A program made the position numbers and the translations under genes. Below, one piece after another: positions 16,360 to 24,828 of a stretch of DNA of 64,000 bases. The notes beneath the pieces were generated by a model. It saw only the letters and a list, made by a program, of their open reading frames with translations, did no database searches and was not told the origin of the DNA. Position 1 is the stretch's first letter. Every line of letters starts with the position of its first letter. The stretch spans positions 457,288 to 521,287 of the forward strand of contig NZ_BMZS01000004.1 of NCBI RefSeq assembly GCF_014652915.1, given 5' to 3'. This DNA comes from Thalassobaculum fulvum. GTDB taxonomy: Bacteria > Pseudomonadota > Alphaproteobacteria > Thalassobaculales > Thalassobaculaceae.

Positions 16360-18099
16360 GTGGCGAACGGTGCGACATCTCATGACCCTCTGAAGGGGAT
16401 AATTCGCCGCTGCATCCCTGCCCTCGCGATCGTCGGCGTGGTGACGCTGATCACCACTGTGTCATTCCTGGTCGTGCCGATCTACATGATGCAGGTGTAC
16501 GACCGCGTCGTCGCAAGCGGCAGCTTCAGCACCCTATTCGCTCTCGGGGCGATCACCCTGTTCGCCCTGCTGGTGTCGACCGCCCTCGACTACGCCCGCT
16601 CCCGGCTGCTGCGCCGCATGGCGATCTGGTTCTCCCAGCGCACCGGCATCGACGCGATCGAGGCCGGCATCCGGCAGTCCGTCGCCTCGCGGAACCAGAC
16701 CGCCCAGTCGCTGCGCGACATCGGCGAGATCCGCAACTTCATCCAGGGCAGCAGCATCGTCACCGGCTTCGAGCTGCTGTGGACGCCGGTGTTCTTCATC
16801 GTGCTGTTCGCCATCCATTTCTATCTCGGGGTACTCGGCCTGGTCTCGGCCGGCTGCATGATCATGCTCAGCTACCTGAGCGAGATCGTCAGCCGGCGTT
16901 CGCTGTTCGAGGCGGAGAAGCGCAGCCTGGTGGCCACCGCGACGATCGGCAACTCGCTGCGGAACGCCGAAGCGGTCGAGGCGATGGGCATGTCCGACCG
17001 GATCATCGGCCGCTGGCAGAAGGAAAACGACATCGCCCTCGATCTCGCCGAGCACGCCAACAGCCGCCTGGCGGTGATCGGCGCGTTCTCGCGGACCTTC
17101 CTGCTGTACGTGAAGGTCGTGGTGGTGACCGTCGCGGTCATCCTGGTCCTGAACAACGAGATGTCGGCCGGCGCGATCTTCGCCGCGTTCATCGTGACGG
17201 CCCTCATGCTGACGCCGTTCTCCAAGCTGATCGACACCTATCGCCAGGTGATCGGCGCCCGGGCCGCCTGGGGCCGGCTCCGGACCGACCTGACGATCGA
17301 CAGCCGCGACGCGCGCCTGCCCTCGCCGATGCCGCGGCCCACCGGTGCGGTGACCGTCGACAGCCTGGTCTATGCCCCGCCGGGCTTCTCGCACGCGGTC
17401 ATCCGGGGCATCTCGTTCGCCATGTCGCCGGGCGAGGTGGTCGGGATCGCAGGTCCGTCGGCCGCCGGAAAGTCCACGCTCGCCCGGTTGCTGATGGGCA
17501 TCGTCAAGCCGACCTCGGGCTCGGTACGGATCGACGGCACCAGCGTGTTCCAGTGGGAACGCCGCAGCTTCGGATCCTTCACCGGCTACATTCCGCAGTC
17601 GGTCTCGCTGTTCGACGGCACGGTGCGCGAGAACATCTCCCGCTTCACGGACGTGCCGATCGAGGATGTGATCGCCGCCGCCAAGCGGGCCGGTGCCCAC
17701 GAGATGATCGGCCACCTGCCGTTCGGCTACGACACCCGGATCGGCGACACCGGCTACACCCTGACCGGCGGGCAGCGCCAGCGCATCGCGCTGGCCCGGG
17801 CGTTGTTCGGCGAACCGCGCTACATCGTGCTCGACGAGCCGGATGCGAGCCTCGACCAGGAAGGCGAGCGCGCCCTGCTCAGCGCGATGCGGGCGGCCGC
17901 CGACAACGGGGCGACCGTCGTCGTGATCTCGCATCGCGCGTCGGTGCTGCAGGTGACCGACAAGATCCTGATCCTGAAGGAGGGTCGGATTCAGTTCTAC
18001 GGCTGGCGCGACAAGGCGCTCGAAGAACTCGGACTGCTGCCGGCTCCGGGCCCGGAACGGCGTCTCGTCAAAGCGGTGGACAGCCATGCCGGCCGATAG
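16360..18099 (+). CDS. type I secretion system permease/ATPase (PrtD/HlyB family)
   Basis: The protein is 579 aa from GTG 16360, chosen because GGAGAGG sits just upstream; a GTG at 16330 is the alternative. There is no C39 peptidase domain, as in PrtD-type exporters. The transmembrane domain begins with CIPALAIVGVVTLITTVSF and covers residues ~15-310. The ATPase has Walker A GPSAAGKST, Q-loop IPQSVSLFDG, signature LTGGQRQR, Walker B YIVLDEPDASLD and switch His in VVVISHRAS. It exports RTX-type proteins in one step with the fusion protein encoded next. The RTX protein at 34640 is the only cargo candidate in the window. An outer-membrane TolC partner is not encoded nearby. Confidence 0.93.
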   Translation: MANGATSHDPLKGIIRRCIPALAIVGVVTLITTVSFLVVPIYMMQVYDRVVASGSFSTLFALGAITLFALLVSTALDYARSRLLRRMAIWFSQRTGIDAIEAGIRQSVASRNQTAQSLRDIGEIRNFIQGSSIVTGFELLWTPVFFIVLFAIHFYLGVLGLVSAGCMIMLSYLSEIVSRRSLFEAEKRSLVATATIGNSLRNAEAVEAMGMSDRIIGRWQKENDIALDLAEHANSRLAVIGAFSRTFLLYVKVVVVTVAVILVLNNEMSAGAIFAAFIVTALMLTPFSKLIDTYRQVIGARAAWGRLRTDLTIDSRDARLPSPMPRPTGAVTVDSLVYAPPGFSHAVIRGISFAMSPGEVVGIAGPSAAGKSTLARLLMGIVKPTSGSVRIDGTSVFQWERRSFGSFTGYIPQSVSLFDGTVRENISRFTDVPIEDVIAAAKRAGAHEMIGHLPFGYDTRIGDTGYTLTGGQRQRIALARALFGEPRYIVLDEPDASLDQEGERALLSAMRAAADNGATVVVISHRASVLQVTDKILILKEGRIQFYGWRDKALEELGLLPAPGPERRLVKAVDSHAGR

Positions 18100-19432
18100 G
18101 GCGCTCTCACTCGACACGGTGCCGCGCGGCTACACGGAAGTCGAGCGCGACCCGAACATCCTGGACATCCGTACCTTCATTCTGCTGACGGCGATCACGG
18201 CCGTCATCGGCGTCGCCGTCTGGATGTCTTTCGCCAAGCTTGACAGCGCCACCGCCGCGCCAGGCGAGCTTCGGGTGGAGAGCCACCGCAAGACGCTCAA
18301 GGTCCTGGAGTCGGGCATCGTCCACCGGCTGCTGGTATCGGAGGGCGACCGCGTCGTCGAAGGCCAGCCCTTGATCGAACTGGACCCGACGCGCGCCAAC
18401 GCCAACGTCGAGATCTTCCAGCGGCGCTACTACGCGACCCAGGCGCAGTTGGCCCGCTTCCAGGCCGAGGCGGCCGGGCGCACCGCGGTCCGCTTCCCCG
18501 ACAGCTTGCTGGAGCGGGCCGACGATCCGGACATCCGGGCCGCCATGATCACCGAAGCCGACCTGTTCGATGCGCGGACCAGCGCCTTGAAGGCCCGGAC
18601 CGACGTGACCAAGGCCCGGATCGACCAGCTCCAGTCGCAGATCGGGTCGACCGACAACCAGATCTCGGCGACCCGCGAGCAGATCGCCATCAGCGTCGAC
18701 GAACTGCAGTCCGTCGAATACCTGTACAACAAGAACCTGATCCAGAAGAGCCGCTTCCTCGCCGCCAAGCGCACCTATGTCGACCTGAAGGCCAAGCTGA
18801 GCGACCTGCAGAGCCGGCGCGCCCAGCTCGAGAGCGAGGTCGGCGCGACCCGGCTGGAGCTGCTGGACATCGAGGAGCAGGCGCGCAACGAGGCGCTGAC
18901 GCAGGTCAGCACCCTGCAGGCCCAGATCCTCGAACTCGAGCAGCAGATCGGCATCTCGTCGAGCACCGCCGGCCTGCTCACCCTGAAGTCGCCGCTGACG
19001 GGGACCGTCGTCAAGCTCGAGGTGTTCAGCGAAGGGACCGTGGTCCTGGCGGGCGAGCCGCTCATGGATATCGTCCCGGCGAACGACCAGCTGATCGTCG
19101 AGACCCATGTCGGGCCGGACGACATCGACAACGTCGCGGTCGGCATGGTGGCGAAGGTCAGGCTCTCCGGTCTCAGCGCCCGGACGACGCCGCTCCTCGA
19201 AGGCAAGGTGACGATGGTGTCGGCCGACCTGGCCTCGCCGAAGGACGCCGAGATCAAGTACTACCTGGCCAACGTCGTCCTCCCGCCCGCCGAGTTGGAG
19301 AAGCTGAAGGACGTCGAGCTGGCCCCCGGCATGCAGGCCACCGTGATGATCGTGAAGGGCGAGCGCACCGTGCTCGACTACCTGCTGTCGCCGATCGTGC
19401 TCGCCGCGGAAACCGCCATGCGCGAGCCCTGA
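18086..19432 (+). CDS. type I secretion membrane-fusion protein (HlyD family)
   Basis: The protein is 448 aa and overlaps the ABC gene by 14 bp. The order is: short cytoplasmic N-terminus, one membrane helix (FILLTAITAVIGVAVWMSF, about residues 30-48), a biotinyl-lipoyl-like half motif (GELRVESHRKTLKVLESGIV), a long periplasmic alpha-hairpin (about residues 100-300, coiled coil rich in Gln/Leu), the second lipoyl half (LTLKSPLTGTVVKLEVFSEG), and a C-terminal beta-barrel region. This matches HlyD/PrtE adaptors that bridge the inner-membrane ABC protein to TolC. Coupled translation with the ABC subunit supports a functional pair. Confidence 0.93.
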   Translation: MPADRALSLDTVPRGYTEVERDPNILDIRTFILLTAITAVIGVAVWMSFAKLDSATAAPGELRVESHRKTLKVLESGIVHRLLVSEGDRVVEGQPLIELDPTRANANVEIFQRRYYATQAQLARFQAEAAGRTAVRFPDSLLERADDPDIRAAMITEADLFDARTSALKARTDVTKARIDQLQSQIGSTDNQISATREQIAISVDELQSVEYLYNKNLIQKSRFLAAKRTYVDLKAKLSDLQSRRAQLESEVGATRLELLDIEEQARNEALTQVSTLQAQILELEQQIGISSSTAGLLTLKSPLTGTVVKLEVFSEGTVVLAGEPLMDIVPANDQLIVETHVGPDDIDNVAVGMVAKVRLSGLSARTTPLLEGKVTMVSADLASPKDAEIKYYLANVVLPPAELEKLKDVELAPGMQATVMIVKGERTVLDYLLSPIVLAAETAMREP

Positions 19433-19449
19433 GCGGTTCCCGAGGAGCG

Positions 19450-20838
19450 ATGCCGACACCATCCCGCATCCTGGTGGTTGCCCACAACCACCCGAGCTTC
19501 CATCCCGGCGGCACCGAGTTCGTTGCCCATGGCCTGTTCCGCCATTGGCGCGACACCGCCGGACGGGACGTCCACTTCGTCGCCGCCGCCTCGCCCGAGC
19601 AGCGCCACTCCAACCCGGGCACCGTCCTGCAGTCTCTGCCGGGCGCCCGGTCGGAGTACCTCGTCCGGGTCGGGCAGTACGACTGGTTCCACCATCTCCA
19701 GCGCGACAAGATCGCAGTGTTCACCGAGTTCGGCGAGCTGCTCCGCACCCTGCGGCCGGACGTCGTGCACTTCCACCACTTCCTGGGGTTCGGGACCGAG
19801 GTCCTGCCGTTCGTGCGCCGCTGCCTCCCGGACGCGGTGGTGGTGCTGACGGTGCACGACTACTACTTCGCCTGCCACCATGACGGCATCATGGTGAAGT
19901 ACGGCAGCAACCGCCTGTGCTACCGCTCCGGCATCGATGCCTGCCACGCCTGCTTCCCGCAGATCCCGGGCGGCTCCTTCAAGCTTCGGGAGATCAACCT
20001 CAAGCACCATTTCGCGGCGGTCGATCACCTGGTCGCTCCGAGCGCCCTGATGCGCGACCGGCTGGTCGACTGGGGCATGGAACCCGACCGGGTCTCGGTG
20101 ATCCGCAACGGCCGCGACCTCGGCGACCCGGTGCCCGCCCGGCCGCTTCGCGAGGGCGACCGCCGCAACCGTTTCGCCATCCTCGGCAACGTCAGCCCGG
20201 CGAAGGGCCAGAAGGTCGCGCTCCGGGCCGTTCAGCTCCTGCTCGCCGACGGGGTCCGGGACATCGAGCTGGCGATCCACGGCGCTCCGCATTTCCAGAC
20301 CGACGACTTCAAGGGCGAGATCGACTCGCTGCTCGCCGACTGCAAGGGGCACGCCCGGCTGCTCGGCGGCTACGAGGAGCGGGAACTGCCGGAACGGCTG
20401 GCCGAGGCCGACTGGATCGTGGTGCCGTCGCTGTGGTGGGAGAACGCCCCGCTGGTCCTGGACGAGGCGTTCCACCACGGCCGCCCGCCGATCTGCGGCG
20501 CCATCGGCGGCATGGCGGAGCGCGTGCGCGACGGCGTCGACGGCCTGCACTTCGCCGTCGGCGACCCGCGGGCCCTCGCCGACCGGCTCCGCGCGGCCAT
20601 CGAGAATCCGGCACTCTGGGAGACGTTGCGCGACCGGGCCCCGGCGACCCGGGACGCCGCCGCCTGTGCCGCCGAGTATCAGGCGCTGTTCGATGCCCTG
20701 GCCGCACGTCGGCCGGTCAAGACGGCGGTTCCCGCTTCTTCCGCTTCTCCGCGCGGCGCGCGCGCCACCGCTTCCAACGCTCGGCCATCTCGCGGAGGGT
20801 CCCGTACACGTCGAGCGTCGACTGCACCAGCTCCATGA
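19450..20838 (+). CDS. glycosyltransferase family 4
   Basis: The protein is 462 aa. The N-terminal GT-B domain has HNHPSFHPGGTEFVAHGL (donor loop), DVVHFHHFLGFG and VLTVHDYYFACHHDG. The C-terminal domain has GNVSPAKGQKVALRAVQLL, and the family E-x7-E motif in the stretch after VPSLWW (E-NAPLVLD-E). A Cys-rich stretch (CYRSGIDACHACFPQIPGG) is typical of a GT4 subset in O-antigen loci. The last ~40 residues are low-complexity Arg/Ser/Ala and are antisense to the small ORF at 20717-20860, so the natural C-terminus may be less conserved. It likely adds a sugar to the growing surface polysaccharide. Confidence 0.9.
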   Translation: MPTPSRILVVAHNHPSFHPGGTEFVAHGLFRHWRDTAGRDVHFVAAASPEQRHSNPGTVLQSLPGARSEYLVRVGQYDWFHHLQRDKIAVFTEFGELLRTLRPDVVHFHHFLGFGTEVLPFVRRCLPDAVVVLTVHDYYFACHHDGIMVKYGSNRLCYRSGIDACHACFPQIPGGSFKLREINLKHHFAAVDHLVAPSALMRDRLVDWGMEPDRVSVIRNGRDLGDPVPARPLREGDRRNRFAILGNVSPAKGQKVALRAVQLLLADGVRDIELAIHGAPHFQTDDFKGEIDSLLADCKGHARLLGGYEERELPERLAEADWIVVPSLWWENAPLVLDEAFHHGRPPICGAIGGMAERVRDGVDGLHFAVGDPRALADRLRAAIENPALWETLRDRAPATRDAAACAAEYQALFDALAARRPVKTAVPASSASPRGARATASNARPSRGGSRTRRASTAPAP

Positions 20839-20860
20839 CCAGATCGATCAGCGCACCCAT
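20717..20860 (-). CDS. small basic protein, 47 aa
   Basis: This short ORF begins at ATG 20860, overlapping the stop of the upstream gene by 13 bp, with CGGGAG eight bases before. It encodes a helix that is hydrophobic at its start (ALIDLVMELVQSTLDVYG) followed by a strongly basic tail (WKRWRARRAEKRKKR), as in a peripheral membrane or nucleic-acid-binding peptide. It is antisense to the 3' end of the GT4 gene. Helical pattern, RBS and coupling argue for a real gene; lack of any recognised family argues for caution. Confidence 0.45.
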   Translation of the reverse strand: MGALIDLVMELVQSTLDVYGTLREMAERWKRWRARRAEKRKKREPPS

Positions 20861-21897
20861 TGCGCAGTCTCCCGAGGCTCGTCGCGCTGCCCGGCAAGAC
20901 GGAGCCACGACGACAGGTCGGCCGGACCACGGCCGTCCCCGCACGGCTCCCTGAGCCGTATCGCCACCGGATCGCGCAAGGCCTCCGCCAGTTCCCCGAC
21001 ATCGTCGTCGAACCACGACCCACCGTCCACCCATGCCCGGTGCGCCGGGTGGCGCCGCAGCGCCGCGGGTCGCCCCAGCATGGCCGCCTGACGCAGCCGG
21101 ACGGCGTGCGCCGGATGCCGGTCCACCGCCACCACGGCGCCGGCGCGGGCGATCGCCGCAGCCTCCGTCCCGGGATCGAGATCGCGCAGCAGCAGCACGC
21201 GTCCGCGCGAACCGGCCTCGGCGACCACCTCGGCCAAGCCGGGCCGCCACGCTTCGTCCTCGACGCCCAGCACGACCAGGGGCGGCGCGGCGGCGCCGAG
21301 CAGCCCATGGGCCCGGACGACGGCTCCGACGTCGCCGTCTGCGCCGAGTGGCGTCAGGCAGAGGACGTAGTCGGCCGGCAGCCCCTGCGGCAGCAGCGCC
21401 TCCCGCAGCCGTGCGCGAGGCGGCAGCGAGACCTGCACCGGCAGGTGCTGAATCCGGCGGCCGGGAATACCGAACCGCTCGGCCAGCAGGTCGACCTGCC
21501 AGCCGGCCGCGACCCGCCACGTCACCCGCGCCGAGCCGGCCAGCGCCTGCAGCCGCCGCTCGACCGCCGCATCGAGCCCGACCGGCCCCTCCTGCGCGTC
21601 CAGCAACCGGCCGAGGCCACCCGCCTCGACCAGCACCGAGCGCCCCTCCGGCGGCGCCGGGCAGGCCTCGCCGAAGGCTCGCCAGACCACCGACGGCTGC
21701 GGGCCCGCCGGGCGTGCGGCCACCGGCGTCGCCGGATCGACCAGCAGCCGAGCCGCAAACGCCGCCTCGCCCGACGCGACGACCTCCAGCCTCTCGGCGG
21801 CGACCGCCGCGGCCAGCGACGCCAGCTCCGCCAGCGCGCGCGACCGGCGCCGGGCCGAGACCGCCTCGAACCCTCCGAGCTCGACACGGACCGTCAC
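20848..21897 (-). CDS. putative GT-B glycosyltransferase, function unknown
   Basis: The protein is 349 aa from GTG 21897, sharing GTGA with the stop of the upstream capsule-type gene. The longer frame to 22758 is an out-of-frame shadow. The C-terminal half looks like a Rossmann GT-B donor domain (PADYVLCLTPLGADGDVGAV, PPLVVLGVEDEAWRPGL, VLLLRDLDPGTEAAAIARAG, WFDDDVGELAEAL). The N-terminal half is Ala/Arg-rich and diverged. No E-x7-E is visible. It is probably part of the same leftward unit as the capsule protein. Activity is uncertain, and it could be a degenerate GT4. Confidence 0.7.
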   Translation of the reverse strand: MTVRVELGGFEAVSARRRSRALAELASLAAAVAAERLEVVASGEAAFAARLLVDPATPVAARPAGPQPSVVWRAFGEACPAPPEGRSVLVEAGGLGRLLDAQEGPVGLDAAVERRLQALAGSARVTWRVAAGWQVDLLAERFGIPGRRIQHLPVQVSLPPRARLREALLPQGLPADYVLCLTPLGADGDVGAVVRAHGLLGAAAPPLVVLGVEDEAWRPGLAEVVAEAGSRGRVLLLRDLDPGTEAAAIARAGAVVAVDRHPAHAVRLRQAAMLGRPAALRRHPAHRAWVDGGSWFDDDVGELAEALRDPVAIRLREPCGDGRGPADLSSWLRLAGQRDEPRETAQWVR

Positions 21898-23609
21898 ACC
21901 GCCTCCAACCGCGCGTCGGCGGCGCCGTGGCGCATGGCGTCGTACTCGAACGGCGCGCCTTCCAGGATGCCGTCGCAGACCACGTCCAGCCCCGGATCGC
22001 GGCCTGGCCGCAGGGCGTCGAGCCCGTCGACCGCGACGCGCAGCGGCGGGTCCTCGCCGGTCGGCACGAACGCCCGCAGCGGAATCATCCGCCGCAGGAA
22101 CACGTGATAGGCGTAGCGGCGTGCCCGCTCGACGCGCGCCGCGCCGGGAGGCTGCGGCGTCCAGTCCCGGAGCAGCCTGCGATAGGCCGCCCGACCGGCC
22201 GGGTCCCGCGACACGCCCTTGCCGCGGGTCCAGGCGTCGCCGGCGGCGACCACGTCGAGCCCGGCCGCCGCGAACTCGATCGCGGCCTTGGTCCCGAACA
22301 CCAGGACGGTGTCGCACAGGGCGGCGAGCGCATAGCTGCTGACCGGGTCGTCGGCCGGAACCAGCAGCAGGTTCCGCGGGAACCGGCCGACCCGGTCGCG
22401 CAGCGCGTCGATCACGCGCTGGCGGGACCGCAGCGTGCCGCGGATCTCCGCCGGATGCACACGAACGACCAGTTGAAGGTCGGGCCGCGCCGCCGCCCAC
22501 TCGACCGTGTCCGCCAGCCACTCCACCTGATCCGCATAGGTACTGCCTCGGAAGTGCAGGCGGGCGTCCCACAGCACGTTCGTGAACGCCCCGACCACCG
22601 GCCGCGACGGGTCCAGGCCGGTTCGCCGGACGAAGGCGTCCAGGTCGCCCTCGGGTGCGTCGTGGAACCAGATCCAGTCGCGGCCGCCGTCCAGCCGGCT
22701 CGTCAGGTAGCTGGCGAGCACCGCCCGATCGTGCTCGCCGAGTTCGAGTCCGCTCCACCGGTCCGACGGCTCGTCGATCATCGTGTGGTGGTAGGTGTCG
22801 CCGTGGCTGAAGAAGAAGCAGCCGCGACGGTAGCCGGGGTTCCAGGTGGCGACCGGAACGCCGGCCCGCGACAGCACCGCGCGGACGACGCCCTGCGGCA
22901 CGTAGATGCCGTGGTGGAACACCGCACGGTCCACCCGGGCGCCGGCCAGCAGCCGCGTCGTCGCCCGTTCGACCAGCCGGCTCGCCGCGAGATACCGCCG
23001 CAGAACCGCCTCGCCGAGCGGTTCGCCTTCCAGGCTGCCCACGGCGAAGAAGCGCAGGGCTCCCGCCATCGCGTGCTCGCCGAGCGGCAGACCGTCCGGG
23101 GCGTAGCCGGCGATCCTGTCGCCGGCCAGGCCGTCGGCCTCGGCTGCGGCGGCCCGGCGGTCCGCGGCCGTGGTCAGGGCCGACAGCCGGCGGACCGGCA
23201 GGTCGAGACCGTCGACGATCCGCGAGCCGACCCGGTGGCAGGCGCCGCAGAGCGTCCGGCCGAGTTCGCCGGCGGCCAGCCGTGCCGCCGACACGGTGCC
23301 GTCGTGGACCGCGAGCTGGCAGGCCCCAAGGACACCGTCGCAGAGCACGAACTCGACCGCGGCGCCACGCAGTGTCAGGGCCACCGCCAACAGGCTCTCG
23401 ACCACGCCGGCATGGGCCAGGCCACCCACCATCGTCGGGATCAGGACCCGCGGTCCGCCGGCTGCCGCCGCCCGGGCGGAACGCCAGCCGTGACGGTCTC
23501 CGGCCAGTATGGCCGGCCAGTCCGGCAACAGGTCGCGGCGTTCCGGGGCGAACGGGCCTACCTCATCCAGGTGAAGCGCCGTGGTCCGATCCGGGCTGAG
23601 ATCATGCAT
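21894..23609 (-). CDS. capsule polysaccharide biosynthesis-type protein (KpsS/Capsule_synth-like)
   Basis: The protein is 571 aa. The C-terminal half carries sequence typical of capsule synthesis transferases: VVGAFTNVLWDARLHF, a short Tyr/Asp/Gln-containing link, LQLVVRVHPAEIRGTLRS, VPADDPVSSYALAALCDTVL, then VFGTKAAIEFAAAGLDVVAA and GDAWTRGKGVSRDP. The N-terminal part has VLIPTMVGGLAHAGVVESLL and a Cys pair (LGRTLCGACHR). Family members transfer Kdo or other sugars to lipid acceptors or extend capsules in the cytoplasm. It is divergent from the NeuB operon, consistent with a glycan containing an ulosonic acid. The exact linkage cannot be told. Confidence 0.82.
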   Translation of the reverse strand: MHDLSPDRTTALHLDEVGPFAPERRDLLPDWPAILAGDRHGWRSARAAAAGGPRVLIPTMVGGLAHAGVVESLLAVALTLRGAAVEFVLCDGVLGACQLAVHDGTVSAARLAAGELGRTLCGACHRVGSRIVDGLDLPVRRLSALTTAADRRAAAAEADGLAGDRIAGYAPDGLPLGEHAMAGALRFFAVGSLEGEPLGEAVLRRYLAASRLVERATTRLLAGARVDRAVFHHGIYVPQGVVRAVLSRAGVPVATWNPGYRRGCFFFSHGDTYHHTMIDEPSDRWSGLELGEHDRAVLASYLTSRLDGGRDWIWFHDAPEGDLDAFVRRTGLDPSRPVVGAFTNVLWDARLHFRGSTYADQVEWLADTVEWAAARPDLQLVVRVHPAEIRGTLRSRQRVIDALRDRVGRFPRNLLLVPADDPVSSYALAALCDTVLVFGTKAAIEFAAAGLDVVAAGDAWTRGKGVSRDPAGRAAYRRLLRDWTPQPPGAARVERARRYAYHVFLRRMIPLRAFVPTGEDPPLRVAVDGLDALRPGRDPGLDVVCDGILEGAPFEYDAMRHGAADARLEAV

Positions 23610-23628
23610 GCTGCGACCATGTGGGAAC

Positions 23629-23657
23629 TTCGTAACTGCGCTCGGCTTAAGTACAAT
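23629..23657 (+). promoter_or_regulatory. candidate promoter of the NeuB operon
   Basis: TACAAT (23652-23657) matches the -10 consensus at 5 of 6 positions. TTCGTA (23629-23634) is a weak -35 box with 17-bp spacing. It lies 82 bp before ATG 23740 in the 130-bp divergent gap. This is a sequence match only. Confidence 0.35.
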
Positions 23658-23739
23658 TCACGGTACCGGTTCGGTCTCGAACTTGATAGACGTATGGAAG
23701 GGGATCTGACGTGGGACGCACCTCTGTGGGGAGAGGGAA

Positions 23740-24828
23740 ATGACTCGCACCTTCAAGATCGGCGACTACGTCATCGATGACGACAGCGACTGCTTCGTCA
23801 TCGCCGAGATCGGGCACAACCACCAGGGCCGCCTGGATCAGGCGCTCGAACTGGTGGACGCCGCGGCGGCCTGCGGCGCCTCGGCGGTCAAACTGCAGAA
23901 GCGCGACAACCGGGCGCTGTTCACCGAGGAGATGTACAACTCGGTCTACAACAGCGAGAACGCCTTCGCCGAGACCTACGGGGCGCACCGCGACTTCCTC
24001 GAGTTCGGCCGCGACGAGTACGTCGCCCTGCGCGAGCGCGCCGAGAAGCACGGCCTGCTGTTCTTCTCGACCGCCTTCGACCGGCCGAGCGCGGACTTCC
24101 TGCGCGACCTGGACATGCCGGCGTACAAGATCGCATCCGGCGACCTGACGAACATCCCGCTGCTCGAGTACATCGCCAGCTTCGGCAAGCCGATGGTGGT
24201 GTCGACCGGTGGCGGCACCATGGACGACGTCCGGCGGGCCTACGCGACGATCAAGCCGATCAACCCGAACTTCACGATCCTGCAGTGCACCTCGGGTTAC
24301 CCGCCGTCCTTCGAGGAGCTCAATCTCAACGTCATCAAGACCTTCCGCGAGGAGTTCCCGGACATCCAGATCGGCCTGTCCTCGCACGACAGCGGCATCG
24401 CCATGGCGCTGGTCGGCTACGTGCTGGGCGCCCGGATCATCGAGAAGCACTTCACGCTGAACCGGGCCATGAAGGGCACCGACCACGCCTTCTCGCTGGA
24501 GCGCCAGGGCTTTTCCAAGCTGGTGCGGGATCTCAAGCGCGCCCGGGTCTCCATGGGCGACGGCGTCAAGCGCACCTACGACAGCGAGAAGGCGCCGCTG
24601 ACCAAGATGGCGAAGAGCCTGGTGGCCGCCCGCGACCTGCCGACCGGCCACGTGCTGCAGATCGACGACATCACGTTCAAGAGCCCCGGCGGCGGCCTGC
24701 CGCCGTACCGCGTCGACGAACTGGTCGGGCTGCGGCTGAGCTCGGCCATGCGGCGCGACGAGCAGTTCCGCGAAGACCAGATCCCCGCCAACGACCGGAT
24801 CGCGGCGGGCGGGGGCGGCGCCGAATGA
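23740..24828 (+). CDS. NeuB-family nonulosonate synthase
   Basis: The protein is 362 aa and has a very strong ribosome site (GGGGAGAGGGAA). The N-terminal TIM barrel has FVIAEIGHNHQGRLDQALEL, AVKLQKRDN, FFSTAFDRPSADFL, YKIASGDLTNIPLL, CTSGYPP, IGLSSHDSG and IEKHFTLNR; these are the PEP and metal-binding segments of sialic acid synthases. The C-terminal SAF/antifreeze-like domain (VAARDLPTGHVLQIDDITF) is present. The reaction is condensation of phosphoenolpyruvate with an aldose to give a 2-keto-3-deoxy sugar acid. It heads a four-gene operon with an SDR, a CMP-sugar synthetase and a transketolase, but no 2-epimerase, dehydratase or aminotransferase. The aldose is therefore unlikely to be ManNAc or the legionaminate or pseudaminate precursor made locally. 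Confidence 0.92.
   Translation: MTRTFKIGDYVIDDDSDCFVIAEIGHNHQGRLDQALELVDAAAACGASAVKLQKRDNRALFTEEMYNSVYNSENAFAETYGAHRDFLEFGRDEYVALRERAEKHGLLFFSTAFDRPSADFLRDLDMPAYKIASGDLTNIPLLEYIASFGKPMVVSTGGGTMDDVRRAYATIKPINPNFTILQCTSGYPPSFEELNLNVIKTFREEFPDIQIGLSSHDSGIAMALVGYVLGARIIEKHFTLNRAMKGTDHAFSLERQGFSKLVRDLKRARVSMGDGVKRTYDSEKAPLTKMAKSLVAARDLPTGHVLQIDDITFKSPGGGLPPYRVDELVGLRLSSAMRRDEQFREDQIPANDRIAAGGGGAE

Noticed and set aside
16534..18117. 527-aa minus-strand ORF opposite the exporter ATPase
   Set aside because: It is antisense to a certain ABC transporter gene, His/Asp/Arg-rich, without motifs.
20848..22758. 636-aa minus-strand ORF
   Set aside because: Its first half is a shadow of the capsule-type gene in another frame. 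The real gene starts at GTG 21897 with a GTGA overlap.
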